Assembly (NCBI GenBank): GCA_001600455.1
Contig: BCKC01000009.1
Location: 1,240,001 to 1,304,000, forward strand
DNA length: 64,000 nt
Source of the DNA: Endocalyx cinctus
Taxonomy: Eukaryota; Ascomycota; Sordariomycetes; Amphisphaeriales; Apiosporaceae
Direction: 5' to 3'
The notes below the pieces were generated by a model that saw only the letters and a list, made by a program, of their open reading frames with translations, was not told the origin of the DNA and did not search any database. Both the position numbers and the translations under genes were made by a program. Below, piece by piece: positions 12,235-23,403 of the stretch. The stretch's first letter is position 1; every line of letters begins with the position of its first letter.

Positions 12235-13837
12235 AGAACCAATGTAGCCTTACAGGTTCTGAGTTTGTTTCATATGAAGCATATACCTCCTATCTGTCTA
12301 TACACTACATTACATATACATACTTTCATACACTCGCTTCTTGTCCTTCTTTTTTTTTTCGAATTCATTTACAGCATGGCGTTCAAGGGGGGCGAATGAA
12401 CCAGCCAAGACTGTATCTATCTCCTATGTAATGATTGTTTCTTTTTTTTTTTTTTTTTTTTTTTTTCGAAGCAGCAACGGAGTTTAGGATGGAGCCACGG
12501 AAAGGGTAAAGGATGGATCGAATGTCATATGGTACGCGGGGAGGAGGTTTCGTGAGTGCTGCATTTACGCCTTTCTTTGGTCTGTCATCCCGAGTTTTCA
12601 TCGTTGTCGCCGTTTTTAACACCGATGGCGTCTGAGAGGAAATAAGACCATAAATGTGTTCTATCTCTCTCTTTTTTTCCCCAAATTGCCAAGACACAAA
12701 ACATAAATATTTTATCAAATCTTTGTTTTCCCTCTTCTTTTTTACTCCTTGTTCAGATTTAAAAGGAGAGGCGCACCATTCTTTTTATTATGTGTGTATA
12801 ATAAGGATATCGATTTCAACGTAACGCGGCGAGGAAGTAAGCTTGTTTTTTTTAAGGTAGCTGTAGCACTACTTTTTTTACCAAGCAAGAAAAGATCTAT
12901 TTATCTCTCTTCCGTCGGAGATTGTCTGTATTTGCTTGTAGTGGTCGGATCAAGCAGAGAGTAAACGGCGTAAGAAAAAGTCGAAGGATAAAATAAGGTG
13001 GAGATACAAAAACAAAACATTAAAAAAAAAAAAAGTGTTCGAGTTCAAAATGGATATTTCTAGTTACGAAAGAGAAAAAGAAAAGAAAAAAACAAGAACG
13101 GTCAATATAAATATTTACAGATTGAAAGCCCCTTTTCTTCCATTTCGCCGGTGTCGTTACCATTCAAGACATGCACGATATAAAACTAACAACTATACTA
13201 CAACTTAATCTCAACGGCGTCCCAAGCAAGACTCGAGACGAGATACATAGTATATACTAGATACGTATTCTATCTATCTACCTATCATGTCATGACCTAG
13301 TGGGGGGTTTATATCTATCTGATTCGTAGTTCCGTGTACGTACATAACAATATTTGATCTTTCGAGTTGTCATTAGTCAATCGCGAGCGAATCGGTGTCG
13401 TTTCCCGAAGACTGGAGAGGGAGGGAGGGAGAGAGAGAGCCTGAGGTGACGGAGAGAAGCAGGAGGATGGGACATATACCAAAAGAGAAAGATGGGTCGG
13501 GATGAGCCTTGATGGGAAATATGATATGTCGTTGGATCGTACATATACATACATGTCTACGTGTAAATATATATATCATTTTCCCTTTTCCGCGTGTGCT
13601 GACGGAATGTATATGTAAGTGCATATATATACATACCTAGGTAGTACGTCTAGAGGATGATCAAGCAGCCAGAAGTATGAGCGGATTTGCGGAGAAAAGA
13701 AAGGAGAAGGTAGTGTGGGTTAGATGGTGGGAGGGGTGGTAATGTGCAGGAAAAGGGGGCAGTTGGGGGCATCGATCCTCTCCGTGCGTGTGTGTGAGAG
13801 TGAGTGAATGGGTGTGTGTTGGATCCTACTCATAGTC

Positions 13838-13861
13838 CTACAAGTCTACAAGTCTACAAGT
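13838..13861. repeat. 8-bp tandem repeat, three copies
   Basis: CTACAAGT is repeated three times head to tail. No function is evident. Confidence 0.85.
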
Positions 13862-14507
13862 CCTATGGTATACTACTTTTTTTTTTTTTTTGCTCCCTCT
13901 CTTTTGTTGTTTCCTTTCTTTCCTTTTTTTTGGATTTTCGTCTCCTACGTGTAAGGGGACGGGATGGGAAAAGTTGCATGAAATTACTTTTAGGCCTTCT
14001 CGCATGAAATTTAGGAGCAAGTTCCCGTGTATTGGTCTCGAAAAAAAGATAAACTTTTGAGAAACATCTCTTAACCGCTGAAGACTTTGTTTTTCACTCC
14101 CATATACTTGGTAATATGATTAATGCAAACTTCGAAAAATCCTGTTAAGGGAGATACCGAAAAAGGGTGTTGGGCGCTTGAAACTTTATGCAAGGACAAA
14201 GAAGTTGGTAAGGTCGATACAATGTACAGAGCGTCAACTGGTGGTTTCATTCTTATTTACTCTGTACCTGCTTCGACTTTTTCTTTTCCGAGGGATGAAG
14301 CGGGAGAGAGGTAAGACAGGGTATTTTGTTTGTTAATTATATGTTAATTATATCTGGTATACTTCACTTGTTATCACACCCAGACAGATACCTTACACAT
14401 ACACGATACTAGCAGACTAGGAGACTTACTGTCTTATACTGTAACTTGTTATAACACAATAGACTATCATAGGTTAGGATAGCTACATTCAAGTACGTAC
14501 TTGTAGA

Positions 14508-14548
14508 GGGTGGTACCGTAAAGGGTGGTACCGTAAAGGGTGGTACGG
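14508..14548. repeat. 15-bp tandem repeat, about 2.7 copies
   Basis: The unit GGGTGGTACCGTAAA occurs at 14508-14522 and 14523-14537, followed by a partial copy to 14548. Each unit contains the palindrome GGTACC. It is intergenic, with no known role. Confidence 0.85.
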
Positions 14549-15163
14549 AGAATTTGTCGGTGGACGGGGATAAATCATAGGATGAAATATTAGTGGGTTC
14601 CCCCGCTAAGTTTAGGGTACCTCGGCGTTTAAGTCTAGCGGCTACCTGCACTACGTTTCTAAGCATCTTCAGTGGATAGAATTCTAGAATAGTACGTAGT
14701 GTATAGGTAGTTCTAATGAAATTAATTGACTGTTTGATAGCTTTTGGTTGGCGGTGAGTGAAAGATATCGTACCACAGCTCTTTTGTCTGGGACGATGCC
14801 CCACCCGCTGATTTTTTCTGCTAAGCTTTTCTATTTTATATAGTAAGAGGGTACCTACGTAGCTACCTACCGATACTTAAGTAGCTATCCAAGAAGAAAA
14901 ATATTATTTTATCTGAACCAAACATCATACCACCGCTCTCTCTCTCTCTCTCTTATCGAATGTTGAAAAAGAAAAAAAGAAATTGAAGAGCACACAAAAT
15001 AATTCAATTCTTTTTATTTCAACCTTTAATAAACTTGCAGTTACACAAAATATATACACATTTAACCCAATTGAACTTCACAACTTCCTTTACTTTACCA
15101 TTTATCCTTCATCGGAAACTACCCATTGATAGATATCATATCTATCTACCTCCAAAAAAAAAA

Positions 15164-15239
15164 ATGAAGCGTAAAGCTGAATCTCATGCTGGTCATTCTA
15201 AACCTGCAAAAAAGAAGTCGAAAACTTGTAAGTTGAATC

Positions 15240-15272
<33 letters not shown>

Positions 15273-17378
15273 GGATATGGATATAGATATATGTATACGC
15301 ACATAATTTGGTAAATAAGCGAACAAGCTTTCCTAACTATTCCTTCTTTTCTCTCTTCCTCCACAACAGCTTTAGGTGACGATGACGCCAAAAAGAGGTT
15401 CAGAAAAGGTCTCTTCGACCAAAAGGTCCTGGACGGGTACACTTCCTCCTACGCCAAATCGACGCCGTACAAGCACAGCGTCATCCACGAGCTGATCGAC
15501 GACGGGTTACTGCGCAGCGTGCGCCGCGAGATCAAGGACCACGTCTCCTTCACCCCCAAGGAGACCGACATCTACAAGATCCACCAATCCGGCGACCTCG
15601 CCAACCTCGACGGCCTCGACGACGAAGCCCTCGCCAAGCTGCCGTCCCTCCTCGCCCTCCGCGACGCCATGTACTCGCGCTCCTTCCGGGACTACGTCGC
15701 CCGCATCACCGGCTGCGGCCCCCTGAGCGGCCGCAAGACCGACATGGCCATCAACGTCTACACCCCCGGCTGCTACCTCCTCTGCCACGACGACGTCATC
15801 GGCAGCCGCAAGGTCAGCTACATCCTCTACCTGACCGACCCGGATATCCCCTGGCGGGCCGAGTGGGGCGGCGCCCTGCGCCTGTTCCCCGTCTGCGTCC
15901 TCGAGGGCGCCGACGGCGAGGTGGCCAAGACGCCCGAGCCCGAAGTCTCCAAGGTGATCCCGCCGGCCTGGAACCAGCTCAGCTTCTTCGCCGTCCAGCC
16001 CGGCGAGAGCTTCCACGACGTCGAGGAGGTCTACCACGCCGCCTCCAAGAAGCAGCTCGAGAAGGAGGGCGGCCGCGTGCGCATGGCCATCAGCGGCTGG
16101 TTCCACATCCCCCAGCCGGGCGAGGACGGGTACGTCGAGGGCGCCGAGGAGAAGCAGGTCAAGAATAGCGGCCTCATGCAGCTGCAGGGAAACCCCGATC
16201 AGTACGACGCCCCGTCCGCGCGGCCGGTACCGGTAGCGACGAAGGAAGGAGAGGGGGAAGGAGAAAAAGCGAAAGAGGAAGAATTCGACGAGGCCGATCT
16301 CGAGTTTCTGCTCAAGTATATGGCCCCGACTTACCTCACCCCGGACACCATAGAGCAGATCTCGGAACGGTTCGACGAGGACTCGAGCATCACCCTGCCG
16401 AACTTGCTTGGCAAGAAGTTTGCGCAGAGGTTGAAGGAGTACGTAGCGGAGAAAGACCGCGCCGGTCCCGAAGACATCGCGGGGAAGAAGAAAGGGGTCG
16501 CCGCCGCCGCTTCTTCCGGTTGGCAGGTAGCTCGACCTCCTCATAAACACCGATACCTTTACCTACAATCCTCTTCCTCTTCGTCCCCAGCCACATCCGC
16601 ATCCACATCGGCCTCTTCCTCGTTCTCCTCCTCGGCCTCGACGAAAGTGGAAGAAGACAAAGAAAACTCGCCCGTCCGCGAGCTCGTAGACGAATTCCTA
16701 CCGAGCCCCCAATTCCTGCGCTGGCTGCGGCTGGCCACCGGCTGCGTCGTCGAGAGCCACGACTTCGTCGCCCGGAGGTTTCGTCGCGGCGAGGATTACA
16801 CGCTGGCGACGGGCCACGAGGGGAAACCCCGTCTCGAGCTGAACCTAGGTATCACGCCAACCTCGGGATGGGGAGACGTTTCGGAAGAAGACGAAGAAGA
16901 AGCGGAAACCGAACTGGAACAAGCGCCAGAAAAATCCTCCTCCAAAAAGAAGAATAGTAAAAAATCCAAAGGAAAAGAAAAATCCAAACCAGCACCACCG
17001 CCACCTCAAAAAGAAGAACCGGTCGAAGTAGGCGGTCACGAAGTGTACATGGCCGGCGACGAGGAAGACGAGGAAGACGCGGCCGTATACCGGTCGGGCG
17101 ACGATACGAACAACAACATCCTCTTCTTCCAAGCCGCCGCCTGGAACAAGATGACCCTCGTCCTAAGGGATAGCGGCGCTCTGAGGTTCGTCAAATACGT
17201 GAGTAAACGCGCCCCCGGGGATAGGTGGGACGTTTCGGGGGCTTTGGAGGTTGAGGAAGATGATGATGATAATGAAGAAGAAGAAGAGGGTGGAAAACAG
17301 GTGGTGGGTGTCGTTGATGATACGGAGGAGGAGTGGAATGGGTTTTCGGCTTCGGAACCGGATAGTGATTCTGATTAA
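15164..17378 (+). CDS. ofd1: Ofd1/Tpa1-type 2-oxoglutarate/Fe(II) prolyl hydroxylase
   Basis: Two exons, 15164-15227 and 15370-17378 (690 aa). Exon 1 codes only a basic, NLS-like start (KPAKKKSKT). The intron (15228-15369) has a GTAAGT donor and CAG acceptor; a Ser codon spans the junction. The N-terminal domain has the Fe-binding HxD (H161-D-D163), distal His237 in SFHDVEEV and the 2-oxoglutarate Arg259 in RVRMAISGWFH. The C-terminal half holds the second, degenerate double-stranded beta-helix, split by Ser-rich, acidic and Lys-rich low-complexity segments. Tpa1/Ofd1 hydroxylates a proline of ribosomal protein uS12 (Rps23); in S. pombe Ofd1 also controls Sre1 stability under oxygen. The catalytic half uses nearly only G/C third positions, unlike the AT-rich flanks. 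Ten A residues directly precede the ATG. Confidence 0.95.
15245..15272. repeat. (AT)n microsatellite in the ofd1 intron
   Basis: An uninterrupted AT dinucleotide run of 28 bases lies 17 bases after the GT of the intron donor. It is likely length-variable between isolates. Confidence 0.95.
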
Positions 17379-18351
17379 AGGAGGGAGAAGAGAGAGGAGA
17401 GAAAGAGAGAAGGAGAGAGAAAAAAAAAGGAAAAAAGGAAGAAAGAACGTTGCCTGTTTTATCTAGTTTAAATATATAGGTATATTTGATTGATGAATGA
17501 ATGAACGAACGAATATCAGGTATTTATTTAATATCATTTTTACAATACTGCAGTTACGTGACAATCTCGTAGTACACCCCTTTTACCTCGACCGAGTAGA
17601 ATCATATAGTCAAAAAAAAGTTGGCGAGAGGAATAAGTCGTTAAACGATAAAAAAGTAGCAAGTATATTTGGAAATCTCCGATCTATCTCTCTCTTCTTA
17701 CTTTGTATCTATCTATCTATCTATCTATCCATTCTATTCAGTCTAGTATAGTATAGTAGAAGATAAAAAAAATCATCCTTCTCAAAAGAATTAAAAATAA
17801 CAACCCGAAAAAATAAGTGAGCGTTCATATCAGCGCCGTGAATATGCCCCAAACCCCCTATTTCATCCCATCATGCTATAAAACAAACCATTGCCCATGC
17901 TAATAATAACAACCAGATACCAAGTACCAAAAAGAGAGAGAAACAGAAAAAAAAAATATTTGATGTATATGGAAAATTTTCTAATTAATCATCCATAACG
18001 GGTATAATCAAATATAATAAAGATAATAATCAAAGCCCAGCCTCTAATAAACAAACACACGTACATACACACCTCGCCAATCTTTGCCCATCAATATAAT
18101 AAATATGGAAGGGGTAGGTTTAAATGAACAGAACAAGCAAACAAACAAACACACAAACACCGTACCGATGACGATGGAAAAATGATAAACCCTCGCTAAA
18201 AACTCCCGTGTCTCCCACCTAGATCGATGTGTATAGGTAAGGGAGGTATGCATGCGCATGAGGAAAAGCCGTTGGTGGCGGAAAAGAAAAGAGCGAGCAG
18301 AAGCAGGGTTACACGATAATCAAACAATGGGTTATCCCCTTTTTTTTATAA
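17379..18351. other. Convergent 3' intergenic region
   Basis: This lies between the convergent ends of the dioxygenase and endopolyphosphatase genes. It holds a GA-rich tract right after the ofd1 stop, a GAAT/GAAC tetranucleotide tract (about 17480-17512) and (TATC)6 at 17706-17729. No gene is seen. It presumably contains the polyadenylation regions of both genes. Confidence 0.6.
17706..17729. repeat. (TATC)6 microsatellite
   Basis: Six perfect TATC units, intergenic. Confidence 0.95.
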
Positions 18352-20559
18352 TCACAAATCTTTAAGCTCCTTCTTGCTTCTTGTGCTGACGAAGGCGTGC
18401 TTAAGGAAGTGTAACCAAATTTTCGTGTTTTTACCATGCTTCTTCTTCTTTTTCTTCTTGTCGCCTTTATGTTTATTTTTCTTCTTCTTTCCCCCCTCTA
18501 TCTCAACTTCTTCTTCTTCTTCTTCTTGTTCGTCGATCTCTTCGTTCGCGAGTTCGAGTTCAGTCTGTTCCTCATCTTCGTCGATGGAAGAGATAGCCTC
18601 GGGGTCATGAGAAGTGATCTCTTTGGTGTCCGGAATTTGGCCGATGCGGTGAGCTAGATCGACGAAGCTCTTGACCGTCAAGTCCTTGATCTTGTATATC
18701 TTGTCGTTGAACGTCGTGTATTCGACCTCGAATGTGAACCCTTTAGGATGCGGTTTCTTATGCTGCGGCTTCTTCCCCTTGTGCTTTCCCGCGTTCCATC
18801 GAGACGTCGATACATCATCCTCGGCCGGAGATACGACGTCTTCCGCGGCAATGTCGTTATTGATGTAGGTCAAGTTCGCGTAGTACTGAGTATACCCGGT
18901 GAGCGTCAGGGGTTGAGGGAAGTATGCGGGGCCCGGTATTTCGTCTTCTGGTGGAGGATCCGGAATATGGAAATTGGGATCTTTGGGTCCCTTGCCCTTG
19001 CCTTTTCCTTTACCCTTCCCCTTTTTCTTCTTTTTCTTCTCGGCCTCGAAGTCAGGTTCGTCGCGTAACTCCAGGTTTCGTTGAGGAGGGGTAGCATCGT
19101 CTGCCGGCACGGAGGGTTCATAGTTAGAAGAGCGAACGGAGTCTACCCAAGTCTGCGTATCCTCCAAACCGGTAATGTTGTACTCGATGATTCGAATGCT
19201 GGGAAAGTAGTTTGGCACAATGCTAGGGCTTATGAGCGTCAATGAATACCGTTCAGCCCAAGGGCCGCCGAATTTATCTTTGCCTTTGCCCTTCCCGTGC
19301 TTCTTCTTGGATATATCGATTTCTTGCTCGAAGAGCGTAGGATTCGGCAGACCAGCCCACTCGTCGCGCAATTCTCGTAAATAATCAGTACTAGACTCTA
19401 TCGAGAACTGTTCTTCGATTACTTCACGCGTAGAAGCAGCTCCCTCGCTAGAATAACCTAACAAGTCAAAATTGATCTCGTGTGTATCTTGAAGGAAGAA
19501 GTGATCGATATTCATATGACCATACAACGACGCAATAATGACGTCGCGGTACTGTTGTAGCCATAGGGTGTATTTCTGCCAGCACGTTTCGTCCCATAAC
19601 TGTTTGCCGGCGGTTCTCGCCGGGGGAACGTGGCCCATGAAGATGGCTTTCATCCCGTTCTTGCGCAAAAAGTCGAGCTGCACGCGCAGCCATTCGAAAT
19701 GCTTATAACCTGGCTCGGAAGGGCTTGCGCAGTCGTCTACGCCGGCGTTGCGATCGAAAAAGTACATCGTGTTGAGGCTGAAGACGGCCAACTTCTTAGG
19801 GATAACCTCGGTGTAAAACCATCCTCCAAACTCAAACGAGTGCCGTTGCGCTTCGGGAATGAATGGTCTCCATATGTCGGCGTAGGTCTTTAATATATCA
19901 TTCGGTCCCGGCATCAGTATGTTGTGCGGGTAGATGTCATTATTTCCAAAAGTAGGTACGACAGGAACTACCAGGCCTTTGTCGTCGGAAAAGGTACGGA
20001 CAAAAGCATCGGCGATTCTGCTGTTCATTTTTAGAATATCGCTGTCGTGGCGTGGTATCGATTCGTCGCTATCATGACGGGCCGAGTCGCCGGTCCATAC
20101 GACAAAATCGATGGAATCTTTCAGATGTGTTTCTATCCAGTCGAGGGTGGCATTCACCAGGGATAAAGGCGAATCGCAATCGGAAGTTTCAGCGCCGTAA
20201 ATACCAGCCGGACCGTGGCCTCGGTGGCACGCGACATCTTCTTCGGTTGACGTGTGAGGTTTGTAATTCTCGTCGGGGTGTAAATCTGCCAGGTACACAA
20301 AGCGAATTGGTTAAAAAACAGTCGCAAAGGGGGATGGGGGGTTTGGAGAAAGGATGGTGGGTGTAGTGGCATTACCTGTGATATGTAGGAATCTGCCATG
20401 CAATTTACGCTTCGGGCTGTGACTGTAACCACCAAACCCAGCAGCAGATGCGTCCTGCAGTACAAATTGAGATTGAGCTGTCGGCGCACTCGAAGCGATT
20501 GGTGCCAACAGGCCTGCGAGCAGAAGGGAGGCCGATTGGCACGTATTTATTAAAGGCAT
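18352..20559 (-). CDS. ppn1: Vacuolar endopolyphosphatase (Ppn1 family)
   Basis: Two exons on the minus strand, 20559-20376 and 20285-18352 (705 aa). An Asp codon spans the intron, restoring HITDLHPDENY, the first metallophosphatase motif (D62-x-H64). Other metal motifs seen: WTGDSARHDSD, FGNND, MGHVPP and YGHMN. The N-terminus is hydrophobic (about 10-25), a signal peptide or signal anchor. Sequons NAT, NIT and NLT suggest a lumenal glycoprotein. Ppn1 cuts inorganic polyphosphate chains internally in the vacuole and is about this size in yeast (674 aa). Three Lys-rich tracts stand out: one after EIDISKKK, a K6(GK)n tract near the middle, and a C-terminal K-rich block after an E-rich run, directly followed by TKIWLHFLKHAFV. 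These invite ionic or covalent contact with polyphosphate (inference). Confidence 0.95.
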
Positions 20560-20936
20560 CGTCGAGGTTGGAGAAGGTATGCGAAATCGAATGCTCGAAG
20601 AGCTAGGTGATTAGGAGAAAAGGTAAAGACATAGAAACAAAAAGAAATCTAAATCCGAAGGGACGTAAATAAGACACCTTAACATTAATTAGCATGATTT
20701 TTCTTAGAATGTTTATTTAAATTAGGCGATGATGAAGCTATTGGGAAGCTAAAGGAAGAAAAAAAAAACAAATAATAAAATAATACACAGTGAATGAATA
20801 AAGCCAAGTTTAATATGGGGAATGAAAATACCTTTTATTTTTCTTGTTTTTTTTTTTTTTGTTTCTATTGTTTCGTCTTTCTAGTCTCTTGACAAATTTT
20901 GATTCATAAAAATATTGAAAATTTAGGAATGAAACC

Positions 20937-20962
20937 AAAAAAAAAAAAAAAAAAAAAAAAAA
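20937..20962. repeat. Poly(A) homopolymer, 26 bases
   Basis: An uninterrupted A-run on the plus strand, in the intergenic region upstream of ppn1. Confidence 0.9.
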
Positions 20963-21325
20963 GAATCTCTGGGTTTAACGATGATGGATTTTTTTCTCTC
21001 GCAGAAGGCTTTAGGCGCAGCAAAAAGGTTGGAAACAATGAGTTGGAAATGATTCAAAGGATTTCAACTCTTAAAAATTATTTCGTCATTCCTATTCCTC
21101 TCGCAGCCCTGTCAAAGCTGCAAACACTGTATATTTCGCGTGGCAGTGGTAGATTGGACGTCAGGGACGTATGCCCCCTGTAACTCAATCTGAAGATCTT
21201 CAGGTTCCAAGGGTCTTTCAGGGGACTTAGAACTCTGCACCGGCCGTCTGGATTGTAACTCTGAATAATACGTGATTGGTTGAAATAAGGGTAAATCGGA
21301 TAATCGGTATATTCTAAGGTAATAA

Positions 21326-21340
21326 GGGGGGGGGGGGGGG
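21326..21340. repeat. Poly(G) homopolymer, 15 bases
   Basis: An uninterrupted G-run in AT-rich intergenic DNA. Confidence 0.9.
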
Positions 21341-22590
21341 AAATGTAAACTCGTCCTGTCAAAAAATAAGATGAAAATATAAAAAAGTAGATGAAGTCAA
21401 CTTTAAGCTAAAAGAAAGACGATATTCATTCCTATTAATAGAAGATCAGAAATATAGATTTTTTCCATTATTATTATTTTTGGTCGGAAGTGAATTAGCC
21501 ACCCCATTATTACCCATCACCCTTTTTGTAAGGCTGAAATACGTGAAGGCTTTCGAAAAGGACGAATCAAAAGTCGGGATTTCGCACGTGTAGAAGCTAA
21601 AAGTGAAAGCGACAGATCACCTGGGCATAGTTTGATACACTACTGGCTCTTCACCTCCTTTTTTCTTCCAAGGTTAATGCTTTTTTGTTTTCATCTATCC
21701 TTGTTTTTTCGTCGTATATCTGTTTCTTCTTTACCGGTGGGATTTTTGGACACGCGATGCATATTTGATCGTCAGATGCAGATGCAGATAGATGCAGGAA
21801 GCCGTTATCACGTAACAAATCATCAACCATCACGGAAAAAAGGACCCCTACTGTTCATCGGATACTCTCCCGCGTCAAGATAATAATAAATAATAAAAGG
21901 AGTATAGTCACGGATTAACAAAAATCTAATCATTAGGTAGTATTTTCGCATAAAAAATGTATATGCCCAATCTTGAAGTTGTTCATGATTTCATCCTCGA
22001 GAAACACCGTGATTGATCTTGTCGTCTTGTGTAAGCTCTTGGCCGCATATTTCACACCTGTGATATTTCCACAATCTGTCGAAGCGTGACGTAAGATCAT
22101 CCTAACCCGAAGTTAGTTAGATTCCTTTTTTCCCGCACCATAGACCCGCAAAGATCGAACAGCTTGGATGTGGACATCGTATATAAAGTATGAATATTGG
22201 GAATCCTAGGTCATTCAGATTCGTTGTTGTAGCGGTGACTACGGAGGATTGGACGGATCGTCTTTTAAACGGTGTGGTAAGTACGGGATATCCAGGTATG
22301 AAGTATTGAGGTAACTGGTAATAGTATACTCCCGTCTCTGTATACTCTCTGACTCAGCGTTTATACTGCGTAACTTCAACTCACGTACAAAATGCTTGCT
22401 TCACCGCAACCGCCGCTTCTCTCCCGTGAATACTTAGCTTTAATCTATCATTTATCAATCTTTTCTTTTCGCCTCATCTTTAATCATAATCGCCACAGTT
22501 TACTTACACATGTGTTACCATACATTCCCTCGACTTCATTGGAAACCAGCCACTATCGCTTAAAGTGATAGACTTACAGTCAGGTAGTGT

Positions 22591-22600
22591 TACGGAGTAC
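22591..22600. repeat. TACGGAGTAC motif
   Basis: One of six intergenic copies of TACGGAGTA or its complement in this window (22591, 26477, 27015, 41830, 49301, 63960). The copies here and at 63960 extend to TACGGAGTAC. Confidence 0.8.
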
Positions 22601-23403
22601 AGAGTACACTAATCCGTTTACAATTAAGCCCCACTAAAAAATTCAACCAACGCCAATTGAGAAAAAAAAAAATCTCAGCAAACTTCTTCCTTTCTTTCTT
22701 CTTTTTCTTCTTCACATTCGAAAGCATATCGAGATTCCTCACACAAAACGATTAGATGTTGATAAATATCTTAACAAACACTAAGCACTTGGAATCTTAT
22801 TGCGAGATCAATATATACAAATAACCGCTAGTTTGAGGGAGACCGATCTACGTTCTTTTTTATATTTACGAGGTATTGGATTTCCTATGGTAAAATTGCG
22901 GCACATCAATGAATTCATCGTGATCATATTATATATCTCTATGTGTTCTGTCTTATCCTGACACGTACTTGATATCCGTGTTTGGAATGCTTATTTTTAC
23001 AAAAATTATTAACATAGCTATCCTCCCCGGAAGAACTCCCTCTTTATGCTTTTGGTATATGCTTCCTGGAAATGCTGTTCCGCTTTTTGTGTATGTCACG
23101 CCTCAAAAGCCGGTTGCCTGTTACCTATGTGTTGACGATCAAACGGCTTCTGCTCGTCAATACCGGTTTCTCTGCGTATTAACCCATAGTTCATTATATG
23201 AAGCAACCCTCTTACAGAAATTACTGCCCGAGACATCATTTCCGGGTGACCACTTGTCTTTGTCCACTTTTTTTTTATCCGTAAAGCCCACACGCCATCG
23301 CCTTAAAAATGATGGAAAAAAAAATTCGTGAAAAATCAAAAGATATACATTTGTCTTTGAATGTCGTTTTTATTATGTTTTTTTTTATTGTTGTCATCAC
23401 ATG

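Larger units (their letters stand above)
12235..15163. other. Intergenic region, about 2.9 kb
   Basis: No gene is recognised. It holds a T-run at about 12440-12465, a GA-rich stretch (about 13415-13440), two small tandem repeats (13838-13861 and 14508-14548), a TACCTAGGTA palindrome (13634-13643) and a CT microsatellite (about 14934-14954). The short antisense ORF at 14409-14804 overlaps the tandem repeat and looks non-coding. The right end is the promoter of the Ofd1/Tpa1 gene. Confidence 0.55.
20560..23403. other. Intergenic region, about 2.8 kb
   Basis: No gene is recognised. Landmarks are a 26-A run (20937-20962), a 15-G run (21326-21340), a TACGGAGTAC motif (22591-22600) and a C/T-rich stretch near 22685-22715. 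The left end is the ppn1 promoter. A 120-codon open frame at 22969-23331 (+) runs antisense to the downstream flank of the glycosyltransferase-like gene. It matches no family I know and is not called as a gene. Confidence 0.5.

Noticed and set aside
15035..15163. In-frame non-AUG extension of ofd1
   Set aside because: Open from a TTG, but the composition is not presequence-like and it is interrupted by an A-run right before a good ATG; unlike the ValRS case there is no biological reason for it.
15507..16550. 347-codon antisense ORF over ofd1
   Set aside because: It mirrors a GC3-rich coding region; the plus strand has the catalytic motifs, and the antisense protein is a low-complexity Leu/Val/Gly-rich shadow.
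22969..23331. 120-codon ORF between Ppn1 and the glycosyltransferase-like gene
   Set aside because: No homology recognised, no coding bias visible, next to the 3' end of the neighbouring gene.
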